14,681 nucleotides of DNA, from assembly GCA_024636425.1 (NCBI GenBank), contig JAGXHB010000164.1, positions 1 to 14,681 of the forward strand, in the 5' to 3' direction. Shown piece by piece: positions 1-7,276 of this stretch. Position 1 is the first letter of the stretch. Each line of letters opens with the position of its first letter. The notes under the pieces are model-generated. The model was not told the DNA's origin. It ran no database searches and saw only the letters and a program-made list of their open reading frames with translations. The translations under genes and the position numbers were made by a program. The stretch comes from Roseobacter sp. (GTDB taxonomy: Bacteria; Pseudomonadota; Alphaproteobacteria; Rhodobacterales; Rhodobacteraceae).

Positions 1-259
1 GGTCAAAGGGGCGACGGCGCAGCGGCCCAAGGCGGAGACCGGCAACGCCAACCACATCGGCGCACCGATGCCCGGCGTCGTGGCATCCGTGGGCGCAACT
101 GTCGGCCAACAGGTCAAGGCGGGAGATCTGCTGCTGACGATCGAAGCGATGAAGATGGAAACCGGCATCCACGCCGACCGCGATGCCGTGGTCAAGGCCG
201 TGCATGTTAGTCCGGGGGGGCAGATCGACGCCAAGGATCTGTTGGTTGAACTTGAATAA
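1..259 (+). CDS. pyc: Pyruvate carboxylase, C-terminal biotinyl domain (5' partial)
   Basis: Only the last 85 or so codons are present; the reading frame is open to the left edge of the window and ends with TAA at 257-259. The translated part is a biotinyl/lipoyl attachment domain. The EAMKMET motif has its biotinylated lysine codon at 152-154, a proline/glycine turn (GAPMPG) comes before the hairpin, and the tail ends in PGGQIDAKDLLVELE. That tail is typical of the very long alphaproteobacterial pyruvate carboxylase, which carboxylates pyruvate to oxaloacetate (anaplerosis) in the cytoplasm using ATP, bicarbonate and covalently bound biotin. Other biotin carriers (acetyl-, propionyl-CoA carboxylase) share the AMKM motif, so the assignment rests on the flanking tail sequence and remains a family-level recognition. 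A strong terminator follows at once, so this is the last gene of its transcript. Confidence 0.88.
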   Translation, partial: VKGATAQRPKAETGNANHIGAPMPGVVASVGATVGQQVKAGDLLLTIEAMKMETGIHADRDAVVKAVHVSPGGQIDAKDLLVELE

Positions 260-264
260 AAAGC

Positions 265-306
265 AAGGGGCCAGCTACGCGGTGTCGCATTGTCTGGCCC
301 TTTTTT
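265..306 (+). terminator. Rho-independent terminator after pyc
   Basis: GGGCCAG (268-274) pairs perfectly with CTGGCCC (294-300), extended by A-T and G-T pairs to about 10 bp, and is followed directly by six T (301-306). The 19-nt loop holds a small inner GCG/CGC hairpin (279-288). It begins 8 nt after the pyc stop codon. An A-rich run precedes the stem, but it serves the plus strand. Confidence 0.88.
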
Positions 307-352
307 CACGCTAAGCTGTCAGACGAAACTCAATCGAGCGGACGCTGATCCC

Positions 353-835
353 ATGCCCTACGAATGGAAAACCTCTCCCACTGCCGCAACGCAGGAACTG
401 CGCCTTTGGCCGCACCAATCCTTGCCCCCCAAGGGGTTTGCGGCCTTTATCCTCACAACCTTTACGCTGATCCTGATCCCGACGCTGCCGTTGCTTGGCA
501 CGCCGCTGTTGTGGGGGTTGCTGCCGTTTGTTCTGGCAGCGGTCGCGGGGATATATTTTGCGTTGCAAGGCAACCACAAGGCCCGCCAGATCGAGGAAGT
601 GTTCACCCTGACCGGTGAAAATGTCCACCTGACCCACACAACCCCCAAGGGCGAGGTCAAGGAATGGGACTGCAACCGCTATTGGACCGTGGTCACGAAG
701 TACGAAAAGGACGGTCCCGTCCCCCACTATGTAACGTTGCGGGGAAAGGGGCGCGAGGTCGAGATCGGCAAATTCCTCAGCGAAGAGGAACGTATCGCGC
801 TGTTTGACGAACTTAACCGGTCGCTGCTGCCCTAG
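353..835 (+). CDS. DUF2244 domain-containing inner-membrane protein
   Basis: A 160-aa protein of the DUF2244 family, whose function is unknown. It has a short cytoplasmic N-terminus, two hydrophobic segments (about residues 29-48 and 50-71) that form a membrane hairpin, then a soluble C-terminal domain with the family hallmarks: the EWDCNRYW region (104-111) and the LRGKGREVEIGKFLSEEER stretch (129-147). The frame is also open from an ATG at 290, but that codon lies inside the right arm of the pyc terminator. MPYEW at 353 is the usual start of the family, so I chose it; the ribosome binding site is weak. The gene is convergent with the next one, with only 3 nt between the stop codons. In related genomes DUF2244 genes often sit near respiratory genes, but nothing here indicates a role. 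Confidence 0.85.
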   Translation: MPYEWKTSPTAATQELRLWPHQSLPPKGFAAFILTTFTLILIPTLPLLGTPLLWGLLPFVLAAVAGIYFALQGNHKARQIEEVFTLTGENVHLTHTTPKGEVKEWDCNRYWTVVTKYEKDGPVPHYVTLRGKGREVEIGKFLSEEERIALFDELNRSLLP

Positions 836-838
836 CCT

Positions 839-1297
839 TTAGCTCAGCCGGTCTTTGACCTTGGGGCCGACCGCGCCGAAATCCATCTGACCTGTATACT
901 TCGCCTTGAGCAGACCAATCACCTTGCCCATGTCGCGGATCGACGTGGCTCCCACCTCGGCGATGGCGTCATCGACGGCTTTTTGCGCTTCGGCTTCTGA
1001 CAGCTGGCGCGGCAGGAATTCCTCGATAACCTCGATTTCCTCACGCTCGCGGTCAGCCAGATCAAGACGGCCACCTTCTTCATACGCCCGCGCGGATTCC
1101 AGACGTTGCTTGGCCATCTTACCAAGAATGGCCAGAACTTCGGCATCGCCGACACCGTCGTCGCCGCCGTCTGCCCGTGCCGCGATGTCCTTGTCCTTGA
1201 TCGCCGCATTGATCAGTCGAAGTGTGGAAAGCCTGTCTGCAGCCTTGTCCTTCATCGCCTGTTTCATTGCATCCGAGATGCGTGTCCGCAGTTCCAT
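839..1297 (-). CDS. GatB/YqeY domain-containing protein
   Basis: A 152-aa, mainly helical protein of the GatB/YqeY family. This is a stand-alone homologue of the tRNA-binding tail of the GatB amidotransferase subunit. Family features visible are the N-terminal helix ending in RLSTLRLINAAIKD, the EEFLPRQLSEAE segment and the closing MGKVIGLLKAKYTG motif. Its role is not firmly established; tRNA-related functions are assumed from the fold. Two ATGs are in frame, at 1303 and 1297. The AAGGA at 1306-1310 (plus-strand TCCTT) is 2 nt from the first but 8 nt from the second, so MELRTR at 1297 is the better start. It is divergent from carA, an arrangement I recognise from related Rhodobacteraceae. 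Confidence 0.9.
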   Translation of the reverse strand: MELRTRISDAMKQAMKDKAADRLSTLRLINAAIKDKDIAARADGGDDGVGDAEVLAILGKMAKQRLESARAYEEGGRLDLADREREEIEVIEEFLPRQLSEAEAQKAVDDAIAEVGATSIRDMGKVIGLLKAKYTGQMDFGAVGPKVKDRLS

Positions 1298-1335
1298 TGC
1301 CATCGTCCTTCGACCAAACTGGTATTAAGCTGGCC

Positions 1336-1364
1336 AACATAGCCACTTTCCGACGAACACGCAA
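1336..1364 (-). promoter_or_regulatory. Candidate sigma70 promoter of the yqeY-like gene
   Basis: Read on the minus strand, TTGCGT (1359-1364) and TATGTT (1336-1341) are separated by exactly 17 bp. Each matches four of six consensus bases. The -10 lies about 39 nt upstream of the chosen start codon. No experimental support is available. Confidence 0.45.
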
Positions 1365-1400
1365 TGCTGCTCGAATTCTCTCAAGCCTTTGATATTGGGG

Positions 1401-1452
1401 TATAATTCATTTTTCACGCGGTCTTGACCCTGCCGACTGCCGGCTTTAGGTT
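1401..1452 (+). promoter_or_regulatory. Candidate promoter region of carA
   Basis: Two possibilities are visible. TTGACC (1424-1429) is followed after 17 bp by TAGGTT (1447-1452), a good -35 with a poor -10. Upstream, a perfect TATAAT (1401-1406) has no convincing -35 hexamer. The leader also has a 7-bp direct repeat TTTAGGT at 1445-1451 and 1460-1466, 15 bp apart. I cannot tell which start is used. Confidence 0.35.
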
Positions 1453-1496
1453 GCCCCCGTTTAGGTCCCCTTCTCTGCTGCCCCGGAGGCTCTCTC

Positions 1497-2657
1497 ATGA
1501 TCGCGCCAGTATCAACCCGTCCGACCGCCTGCCTGGCACTCGCGGACGGATCGCTTTTCTACGGCATGGGGTTTGGTGCCACAGGCCAGACGGTTGCTGA
1601 ATTGTGCTTTAACACCGCGATGACCGGCTATCAGGAGATCATGACCGATCCGTCATATGCGGGCCAGATCGTGACCTTTACCTTTCCGCATATCGGCAAC
1701 ACCGGCACCAATCCCGAAGATGACGAAACCGGTGATCCCGTCGCTGCAGGCATGGTCGTCAAATGGATGCCGACCGACCCCAGCAGCTGGCGTTCGGTGC
1801 AGCATCTGTCCGAGTGGTTGTCGTCGCGCGGGCGCATCGCCATCGGCGGCATTGATACGCGCCGCCTGACCCGCGCCATCCGCCAGCAGGGCGCGCCCCA
1901 TGCGGCACTGGCCCATGACCCCGACGGCAATTTCGACGTCGAAGCGCTGGTCGCAGCCGCGCGGAGCTTTGCCGGTCTGGAAGGCATGGATCTAGCTAAG
2001 GATGTCACCTGTGCACAGTCCTACCGCTGGAATGAAATGCGGTGGGCCTGGCCAGAGGGGTATCAGGCGCAGGAAAATGCACCCTACAAGGTCGTCGCCG
2101 TTGATTATGGCGCGAAACGCAACATTCTGCGCTGTCTTGCGTCGGCAGGCTGCGATGTGACGGTGCTTCCTGCGTCGGCCACCTATGATGACGTTATGGC
2201 CCATAGTCCTGACGGCGTATTCTTGTCGAACGGCCCTGGGGATCCGGCGGCAACGGGCATTTATGCGGTGCCCATGATCAAGGAAGTGATTGAGAAAACA
2301 GACCTTCCTGTCTTTGGGATTTGTCTTGGCCATCAGATGCTGGCGCTTGCCTTGGGCGGCCAGACCATCAAGATGAGCCACGGCCACCATGGTGCAAACC
2401 ACCCGGTCAAGGATATGCAAACCGGCAAGGTTGAAATCACGTCGATGAACCACGGCTTTGCCGTTGATGGGCAAAGCCTGCCCATGGGCGTGGTGGAGAC
2501 GCATCAGTCGCTGTTCGACGGGTCCAATTGCGGCATCCGGATGGAAGGACGTCCCGTCTGGTCCGTGCAGCACCATCCCGAAGCAAGCCCCGGCCCGCAG
2601 GACAGCTTTTATCTGTTCGAACGCTTCGCCGCCGCCATGGCAGAGCGCTCGAACTGA
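1497..2657 (+). CDS. carA: Carbamoyl-phosphate synthase small (glutaminase) subunit
   Basis: A 386-aa protein, normal for CarA. It hydrolyses glutamine and passes ammonia to the large subunit CarB, which makes carbamoyl phosphate for pyrimidine and arginine synthesis. The N-terminal CPSase small-chain domain spans about residues 10-150 and includes the FNTAMTGYQE and GIDTRRLTR motifs. The C-terminal class I glutamine amidotransferase domain starts near 197. It shows SNGPGDP (244-250), the nucleophile elbow FGICLGHQ with Cys276, and the catalytic His360 and Glu362 in HHPEA. A clean GGAGG (1485-1489) lies 7 nt before the ATG. CarB is not in the window: the next gene downstream is an unrelated glycosyltransferase, so carA and carB are not adjacent here. 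Identification is secure. Confidence 0.97.
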   Translation: MIAPVSTRPTACLALADGSLFYGMGFGATGQTVAELCFNTAMTGYQEIMTDPSYAGQIVTFTFPHIGNTGTNPEDDETGDPVAAGMVVKWMPTDPSSWRSVQHLSEWLSSRGRIAIGGIDTRRLTRAIRQQGAPHAALAHDPDGNFDVEALVAAARSFAGLEGMDLAKDVTCAQSYRWNEMRWAWPEGYQAQENAPYKVVAVDYGAKRNILRCLASAGCDVTVLPASATYDDVMAHSPDGVFLSNGPGDPAATGIYAVPMIKEVIEKTDLPVFGICLGHQMLALALGGQTIKMSHGHHGANHPVKDMQTGKVEITSMNHGFAVDGQSLPMGVVETHQSLFDGSNCGIRMEGRPVWSVQHHPEASPGPQDSFYLFERFAAAMAERSN

Positions 2658-2686
2658 TCCAGAACGGCTGCGACCGGCTGCATCCT

Positions 2687-2701
2687 TTAAGGGTTGATTA
2701 A
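2687..2701. promoter_or_regulatory. Predicted CtrA binding box upstream of the glycosyltransferase gene
   Basis: TTAA-GGGTTGA-TTAA is an exact match to the full CtrA recognition sequence TTAA-N7-TTAA known from Caulobacter and other alphaproteobacteria, and the next base is the preferred C. It lies 48 nt upstream of the glycosyltransferase start codon and 29 nt after the carA stop. It is the only full match I found in the window. With about 60% GC, my rough chance expectation for the whole window is a few hundredths. A GATTC (GANTC, the CcrM methylation sequence) at 2740-2744 overlaps the region just before the start codon. Confidence 0.6.
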
Positions 2702-2749
2702 CACCGCGCGCGCATCATCGGACCCATCCTTGAGATAGGGATTCGGTCG

Positions 2750-4645
2750 ATGCGCGATTTGCGCCTTCACTTTACGGCACCTGAACCGGCGCGACCGGGC
2801 AAACCGCCTGTGCCGTTCGGGCGGTTGCTGGTGAATGCCGGTTTGATTGATCAGGCTGATCTGGTCCATGCGCTGGAACAGCAGGACGCGCTTGGGGTGC
2901 CGCTTGGCGACATTCTTGTCGCCCAAGGCAAAATCACCTGGTCACATGTCGCCGATGCGCTGTCCCTGCAGCACCAGATTCAACGCATTGATCTGCAATG
3001 TGACCCCCCAAGTCCGATGATGGCGGAACATCTTTCAGCCCTTGATTGTCTGCGCTACCGCGTCGTGCCATGGCGTTCGCTGGGAAATACGATCCTGATT
3101 GCAACCAGCGCCCCTGATGCATTTGGCGCGGTGCGCGAACTTGCCTCCGACGGGATGACTTTCCTGCCCGTCATCGCTGAAGATTCGCAAATCAGCCAGG
3201 GTATTTCCGATCTGCACGGGCCATCGCTGGCACGGCGCGCCGCGCTGCGTGTGCCCCCTGTCGAAAGCTGCCGTACGTGGCAAGTTGGCAAGGCCAACCG
3301 GACAGCAGGGGCCGCGGCGCTGGTCATGCTGCTGGCCGTGCTTGCCATGATGGAACCTGCGAGGACCATCACAATTCTCATGATCTGGGCGCTTTGCACC
3401 AGCTTTCTGACTGTTTCCCTGCGCAGCCTGTCGCTTTTTGCGCAGATGTTTGCGATCAGGCCGCCGCAGTCCAGCCCTGCCTCGGTCCCCGCCCCGTTGC
3501 CCCGCGTTTCGGTTCTTGTCCCGCTCTTGCGCGAGAAGGAGATTGCGACGGCCCTGATCGCCCGCCTTGGCCAACTGACCTATCCCAAGGCGCTGTTGCA
3601 AATCGTGCTTGTGCTCGAGGAAGGCGACACCGTCACCCGCGACACCATTGCGCGCACGTTGCTCCCGCCATGGTTTGACGTGATTGAAGTGCCGCAAGCC
3701 AACCGCCTACAGACCAAACCGCGCGCGCTGAACTACGCCCTGGATTTTTGCAAAGGCAGCATTATCGGCGTCTGGGATGCCGAAGACGCACCTGAGGTTG
3801 ACCAGATCGACAGGGTTGTCGCTCATTTTGCAGAGGCCCCCGCCAATGTGGCCTGCGTGCAGGGCATCCTCGATTATTATAACGCCCGGACGAACTGGAT
3901 CTCCCGCTGCTTTACCATCGAATATGCGTCATGGTGGCGGGTGATCCTGCCCGGTATCGCCCGGCTGGGGCTGATCCTCCCCCTGGGCGGCACGACGCTG
4001 TTCTTCAAGCGCGATATTCTGGAACAGCTTTGCGGATGGGATGCCCATAACGTGACCGAAGACGCTGACCTTGGCGTGCGACTGGCACGCCATGGCTACA
4101 AGACCGATCTGCTGCCCACCGTCACGTTCGAGGAAGCGAATTTTCGCGCCTGGCCTTGGGTGAAGCAACGATCCCGCTGGCTCAAGGGGTTTCTGATTAC
4201 CTGGTGCGTGCATATGCGCCAACCGCACAAGCTGCTGCGAGAGGTCGGAATTGCTAGGTTTCTGGGTATACAAACGCTGTTTCTGGCCACCTTCAGCCAG
4301 TTCATCTGCGCGCCGCTGTTGTGGACGTTCTGCCTGACCCTTGCCGGTGTCACCCATCCGGCCGAGGCGACACTGGGAACGCCGATGCTCGCAGGGCTGT
4401 TCTATTTCTTCATCTTCGCCGAAGCGCTCAACATGGTGATTGCAGCCAAGGCCGTCGGCGGGCGGGACCATCGCCATTTGCTGCCGTGGATCCTAGCGCT
4501 GCCCTTCTATTTCATCCTTGGCACATTCGCGGCTTATAAGGCACTTTATGAATTCGTCGTCTCGCCGTTTTACTGGGACAAGACCGAACATGGCGTTGCG
4601 GGCAACCGCGAAACTCCCCCTCCCGCGACAGCCTCCGCGCGCTAG
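2750..4645 (+). CDS. Membrane family 2 glycosyltransferase with N-terminal MshEN (c-di-GMP-binding type) domain
   Basis: A 631-aa protein. Residues 22-165 form a GspE-N/MshEN domain with two 24-residue repeats (22-45 and 51-74) separated by exactly 5 residues, the known c-di-GMP-binding layout. Two membrane segments follow (about 185-204 and 207-232). A GT2 catalytic domain comes next, with DAED (343-346), the acceptor-site TED (436-438) and QRSRW (473-477); the last two are typical of processive polysaccharide synthases. About three or four further membrane helices lie in 505-600. By family it should use a nucleotide sugar at the cytoplasmic face and make or export a glycan; the sugar is not predictable. 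E. coli NfrB combines the same two modules, with the sensor domain elsewhere in the chain. A GGGA (2738-2741) precedes the ATG by 8 nt. No other polysaccharide gene is adjacent. The stop overlaps that of the convergent regulator. Confidence 0.9.
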   Translation: MRDLRLHFTAPEPARPGKPPVPFGRLLVNAGLIDQADLVHALEQQDALGVPLGDILVAQGKITWSHVADALSLQHQIQRIDLQCDPPSPMMAEHLSALDCLRYRVVPWRSLGNTILIATSAPDAFGAVRELASDGMTFLPVIAEDSQISQGISDLHGPSLARRAALRVPPVESCRTWQVGKANRTAGAAALVMLLAVLAMMEPARTITILMIWALCTSFLTVSLRSLSLFAQMFAIRPPQSSPASVPAPLPRVSVLVPLLREKEIATALIARLGQLTYPKALLQIVLVLEEGDTVTRDTIARTLLPPWFDVIEVPQANRLQTKPRALNYALDFCKGSIIGVWDAEDAPEVDQIDRVVAHFAEAPANVACVQGILDYYNARTNWISRCFTIEYASWWRVILPGIARLGLILPLGGTTLFFKRDILEQLCGWDAHNVTEDADLGVRLARHGYKTDLLPTVTFEEANFRAWPWVKQRSRWLKGFLITWCVHMRQPHKLLREVGIARFLGIQTLFLATFSQFICAPLLWTFCLTLAGVTHPAEATLGTPMLAGLFYFFIFAEALNMVIAAKAVGGRDHRHLLPWILALPFYFILGTFAAYKALYEFVVSPFYWDKTEHGVAGNRETPPPATASAR

Positions 4646-5295
4646 CCTTCTTCTTCACGCCGCGCCGCTTCCTGCTTGAGCCGGGTCATGAACGCGACCG
4701 AAATATGCAACCGCAGGGCATCATCCGCACCATCTTCGTTGCGGTCTTCGATCATCTGAACAATCTTGTCATGCTCGGCCTGAGCAATCGCGCCCCGCCC
4801 TTCGACCGCCAGCGAGGACGTGGCCATCAACGCCATCGACCGATGCACCAGATCAAGCTGCTGCACCAGATAGCGGTTGTGCGAGGCCAGATGGATCTGC
4901 TTATGAAACCGACGGTTCGCCCGCGCCAGCGCCGCCGGGTTTTCCATCAACGCGTTGTCCTGCTCCACCATCTCGCGCAGCACGCGCACTTCTTCGGCCG
5001 TGGCGTGGCGCGCGGCCAGCCGGGCCGCCAGCCCTTCAAGCTCTCCCCGGACAACGTAAAGTTCGGCCATCTGGTTGTGATCCAGCGATGCCACGATCAG
5101 GCTACGCCCGTCGCGCGCTAGCAGCGACTGGGTCTCAAGCCGTTGTAATGCCTCGCGAATGGGCGTGCGCGACACGCCAAAGCGTTCGGCAAGCTCGCTT
5201 TCGACCAGGCGGCTGCCGGGGCGATAGGTGCCCACATCAATGGCATCAAGGATCATGGTATAGGCGTCGGTGGGTCCGGGTCGTGGGGAATGCAT
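4642..5295 (-). CDS. GntR-family transcriptional regulator, FadR/VanR (FCD) type
   Basis: A 217-aa cytoplasmic DNA-binding regulator. The N-terminal winged helix spans about residues 10-70, with the signature SELAERFGVSRTPIREALQR (33-52). The C-terminal all-helical FCD effector domain follows from about 78. It carries the usual metal/ligand-binding pattern: Asn127 and His131 in the NRRFH helix, His175 in EHDKI and His197 in RLHI. FCD regulators mostly bind small carboxylates such as amino or organic acids; this ligand is unknown. An AAGG lies 7 nt before the ATG on the minus strand. The gene is divergent from the HAD phosphatase gene, and a palindrome in the shared spacer may be its operator. 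Its stop codon shares the bases CTAG (4642-4645) with the convergent glycosyltransferase stop. Family certain, target unknown. Confidence 0.92.
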   Translation of the reverse strand: MHSPRPGPTDAYTMILDAIDVGTYRPGSRLVESELAERFGVSRTPIREALQRLETQSLLARDGRSLIVASLDHNQMAELYVVRGELEGLAARLAARHATAEEVRVLREMVEQDNALMENPAALARANRRFHKQIHLASHNRYLVQQLDLVHRSMALMATSSLAVEGRGAIAQAEHDKIVQMIEDRNEDGADDALRLHISVAFMTRLKQEAARREEEG

Positions 5296-5343
5296 CAGGC
5301 TACCTTTTCACTGCACCCTCACCTTACCCCCCGCGTCCATTTG

Positions 5344-5363
5344 CGCAAGTCCACGATCTTGCG
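5344..5363. promoter_or_regulatory. Inverted repeat in the GntR/HAD divergent spacer, candidate operator
   Basis: CGCAAG (5344-5349) and CTTGCG (5358-5363) form perfect 6-bp arms around an 8-bp centre. The left arm also overlaps the palindrome TTGCGCAA (5341-5348). The site is between the two divergent start codons, as expected of an autoregulated GntR operator. Assigning it to this regulator is inference. Confidence 0.35.
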
Positions 5364-5393
5364 TATTGGCCTTGGGGCGCGTAGCAACAAAGC

Positions 5394-6041
5394 ATGCCAA
5401 AACAGTCTTTCAGTCACGTGAACACTTGGGTCTTCGACCTCGACAACACGCTTTATCCGCCCTCTGCGCGGCTTTTCGATCTGATCGAAGTGCGCATGAC
5501 CGCTTGGGTGATGACGGCCCTTGGCGTGGATCACGCCGAGGCGGACCGCCTGCGCAAGCAATATTGGCACACCTACGGCACGACCTTGGCAGGGCTGATG
5601 CGCGAACATGATCTGGATCCGGGCCCCTATCTGCATGATGTGCACGAGATCACCTTTGACACGCTGACACCCGACCCACAGCTTGCCGCCCATATCGCCG
5701 CCCTGCCGGGACGGCGGATCATCTACACCAATGGCACAGCGCCCTATGCAGAACGGGTGATCGAGGCGCGTGGACTCGCGGGACTTTTCGATGCGATCTA
5801 TGGGGTCGAACATGCGGATTTCCTGCCAAAGCCGGAACAGGCCGCCTTCGACAAGATCTTTGCCATCGACAAGGTGGATACGACCAAGGCCGTGATGTTC
5901 GAGGATGACCCCCGCAACCTTGCCGTGCCGCACGCGCTTGGCATGGGGACGGTGCATGTAGCCCCCACGGCCGAGCCGGCTGCGCATATTCACTTTCACA
6001 CCGATGATCTGACCGCTTTTCTTGGCCGGATCACGGGCTAG
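5394..6041 (+). CDS. HAD-superfamily hydrolase, pyrimidine 5'-nucleotidase type
   Basis: A 215-aa soluble HAD phosphatase (subfamily IA, helical cap). Motif I is FDLDNTLY with the nucleophile Asp15 and the acid/base Asp17. Motif II is IYTNGT (Thr112), motif III is the PKPEQAAF lysine (Lys146), and motif IV is FEDD (169-172). The DNTLYPP start and the PKPE motif resemble the bacterial/yeast pyrimidine 5'-nucleotidase group (Sdt1/Phm8-like), which dephosphorylates nucleoside monophosphates. Substrate choice in HAD enzymes is loose, so the specific name is tentative. No strong ribosome binding site is visible before the ATG. It is divergent from the GntR gene and lies 15 nt before the flavin hydroxylase gene, so those two are probably co-transcribed. 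Confidence 0.88.
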   Translation: MPKQSFSHVNTWVFDLDNTLYPPSARLFDLIEVRMTAWVMTALGVDHAEADRLRKQYWHTYGTTLAGLMREHDLDPGPYLHDVHEITFDTLTPDPQLAAHIAALPGRRIIYTNGTAPYAERVIEARGLAGLFDAIYGVEHADFLPKPEQAAFDKIFAIDKVDTTKAVMFEDDPRNLAVPHALGMGTVHVAPTAEPAAHIHFHTDDLTAFLGRITG

Positions 6042-6056
6042 CTTTGAGGCATGGAA

Positions 6057-7253
6057 ATGGAGTGTGATCTTTTGATTTCGGGCGGTGGCATCGCAGGCCT
6101 GACGGCGGCGGCGGCTTTTGGCAGTGCGGGTTTCGATGTGATCTGCGTCGATCCCACCCCGCCCGTCACAAGCGAGGGGTCAGACGGGGCCGACCTGCGC
6201 TCAACCGCGATGTTGCAGCCTGCCCGCCGCGTGCTTGAAGCGGCTGGCATCTGGTCGCATCTGGCGGATCACGCTGCCCCCCTGCAAGTCATGCAGATCG
6301 TGGATGCGGGCGGTCCTGACCCCGAGCCGCGGGTGACCCGCGCCTTTGACGCCAAAGACATCTCGGATCAGCCTTTTGGCTGGAATTTCCCCAACTGGCT
6401 GCTGCGCCGCGCGCTGCTGGAGCGGTTGGCGGAGCTCCCCAATGTCGATTTCCGCCCCGGCACTGCCACGACGTCGCTGTTCACCCGCACGACCGAAGCC
6501 CGCGTGGGCTTGAGCGATGGCACACGGATCCGCACCCCGCTGGTCATTGCCGCTGACGGGCGCGACAGCCCCATGCGCAAGGCAGCGGGCATCGGCTTCA
6601 CGAAAACCGGCTATGGGCAAAAGGCCATCGTCTTTGCCGTGACCCACCCTGTGCCGCATGAAAACGTCTCCACCGAGGTGCACCGCACTGGTGGCCCCTT
6701 CACGCTGGTGCCGCTGCCAGACCGCGATGGCATGCCCTGCTCTGCCGTGGTGTGGATGGATGATGCTGCCGAATGCACGCGCCGTATGGCGCTTGAGCCT
6801 GACGCGTTTTCAGACGAAGCCTCGCTGCGCTGTTGCCACATGTTCGGCCCCCTCACCCTTGTGACCAAACGGGCTGTATGGCCTATCATCACGCAGCATG
6901 CTGCGCGGCTCTCCGGCGAACGCATCGCGCTGATCGCAGAGGCCGCGCATGTCATGCCCCCAATCGGGGCGCAGGGGTTGAACATGTCCCTGCAGGATGT
7001 GGCAAGCTTGCTGGATCTGGCACAGGGCGACCGTGACGGCATCGGCGGTCAGAAGATGCTCGATGCCTATCACAAGGCGCGCTATGGCGACATCATGCTG
7101 CGGGTGCGCGGGATCGACCTTCTGAACCGGGCCAGTCAGGCCAGCGCCCCGCTTGCGCGGGATGCGCGCGCCACAGGCCTGAACGCGCTTTACGCGATGC
7201 CGCCGGTGCGCAAGATGCTGATGGAAATGGGTCTGGGCATGCGGCAGGGTTAA
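6057..7253 (+). CDS. UbiH/UbiF/COQ6-type FAD-dependent hydroxylase
   Basis: A 398-aa flavoprotein monooxygenase of the family that hydroxylates the ubiquinone ring, using FAD, NAD(P)H and O2. Counting from the upstream ATG at 6051, the dinucleotide-binding GGGIAG is at 11-16 and the AADGRDS motif at 168-173. The second FAD motif is at 297-311 and reads EAAH..PPIG.QG.N. This replaces the textbook GDAAH with AEAAH; to my knowledge a Glu here is common in alphaproteobacterial members and is not a defect. I prefer the start at 6057 because TGAGG (6045-6049) is 7 nt from it but only 1 nt from the ATG at 6051. Which ring position it acts on (UbiH, UbiF, UbiI or UbiL role) cannot be told from sequence alone. 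It is probably co-transcribed with the HAD gene and is convergent with the aminotransferase gene. Confidence 0.88.
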   Translation: MECDLLISGGGIAGLTAAAAFGSAGFDVICVDPTPPVTSEGSDGADLRSTAMLQPARRVLEAAGIWSHLADHAAPLQVMQIVDAGGPDPEPRVTRAFDAKDISDQPFGWNFPNWLLRRALLERLAELPNVDFRPGTATTSLFTRTTEARVGLSDGTRIRTPLVIAADGRDSPMRKAAGIGFTKTGYGQKAIVFAVTHPVPHENVSTEVHRTGGPFTLVPLPDRDGMPCSAVVWMDDAAECTRRMALEPDAFSDEASLRCCHMFGPLTLVTKRAVWPIITQHAARLSGERIALIAEAAHVMPPIGAQGLNMSLQDVASLLDLAQGDRDGIGGQKMLDAYHKARYGDIMLRVRGIDLLNRASQASAPLARDARATGLNALYAMPPVRKMLMEMGLGMRQG

Positions 7254-7276
7254 ACACCCGCCGCAACTCCCTGATT

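Noticed and set aside
290..352. Upstream ATG extending the DUF2244 gene
   Set aside because: The ATG lies in the pyc terminator hairpin, and the added residues do not resemble the family; MPYEW at 353 does.
2661..2681. Possible terminator after carA
   Set aside because: CGGCTGC is only a direct repeat here (2665-2671 and 2675-2681); there is no inverted pairing and no T run.
6351..6365. Loss of function in the UbiH-type enzyme because GDAAH reads AEAAH (coded near 6936-6950)
   Set aside because: The rest of the FAD site is intact, and Glu at this position is, as I recall, usual in alphaproteobacterial members.
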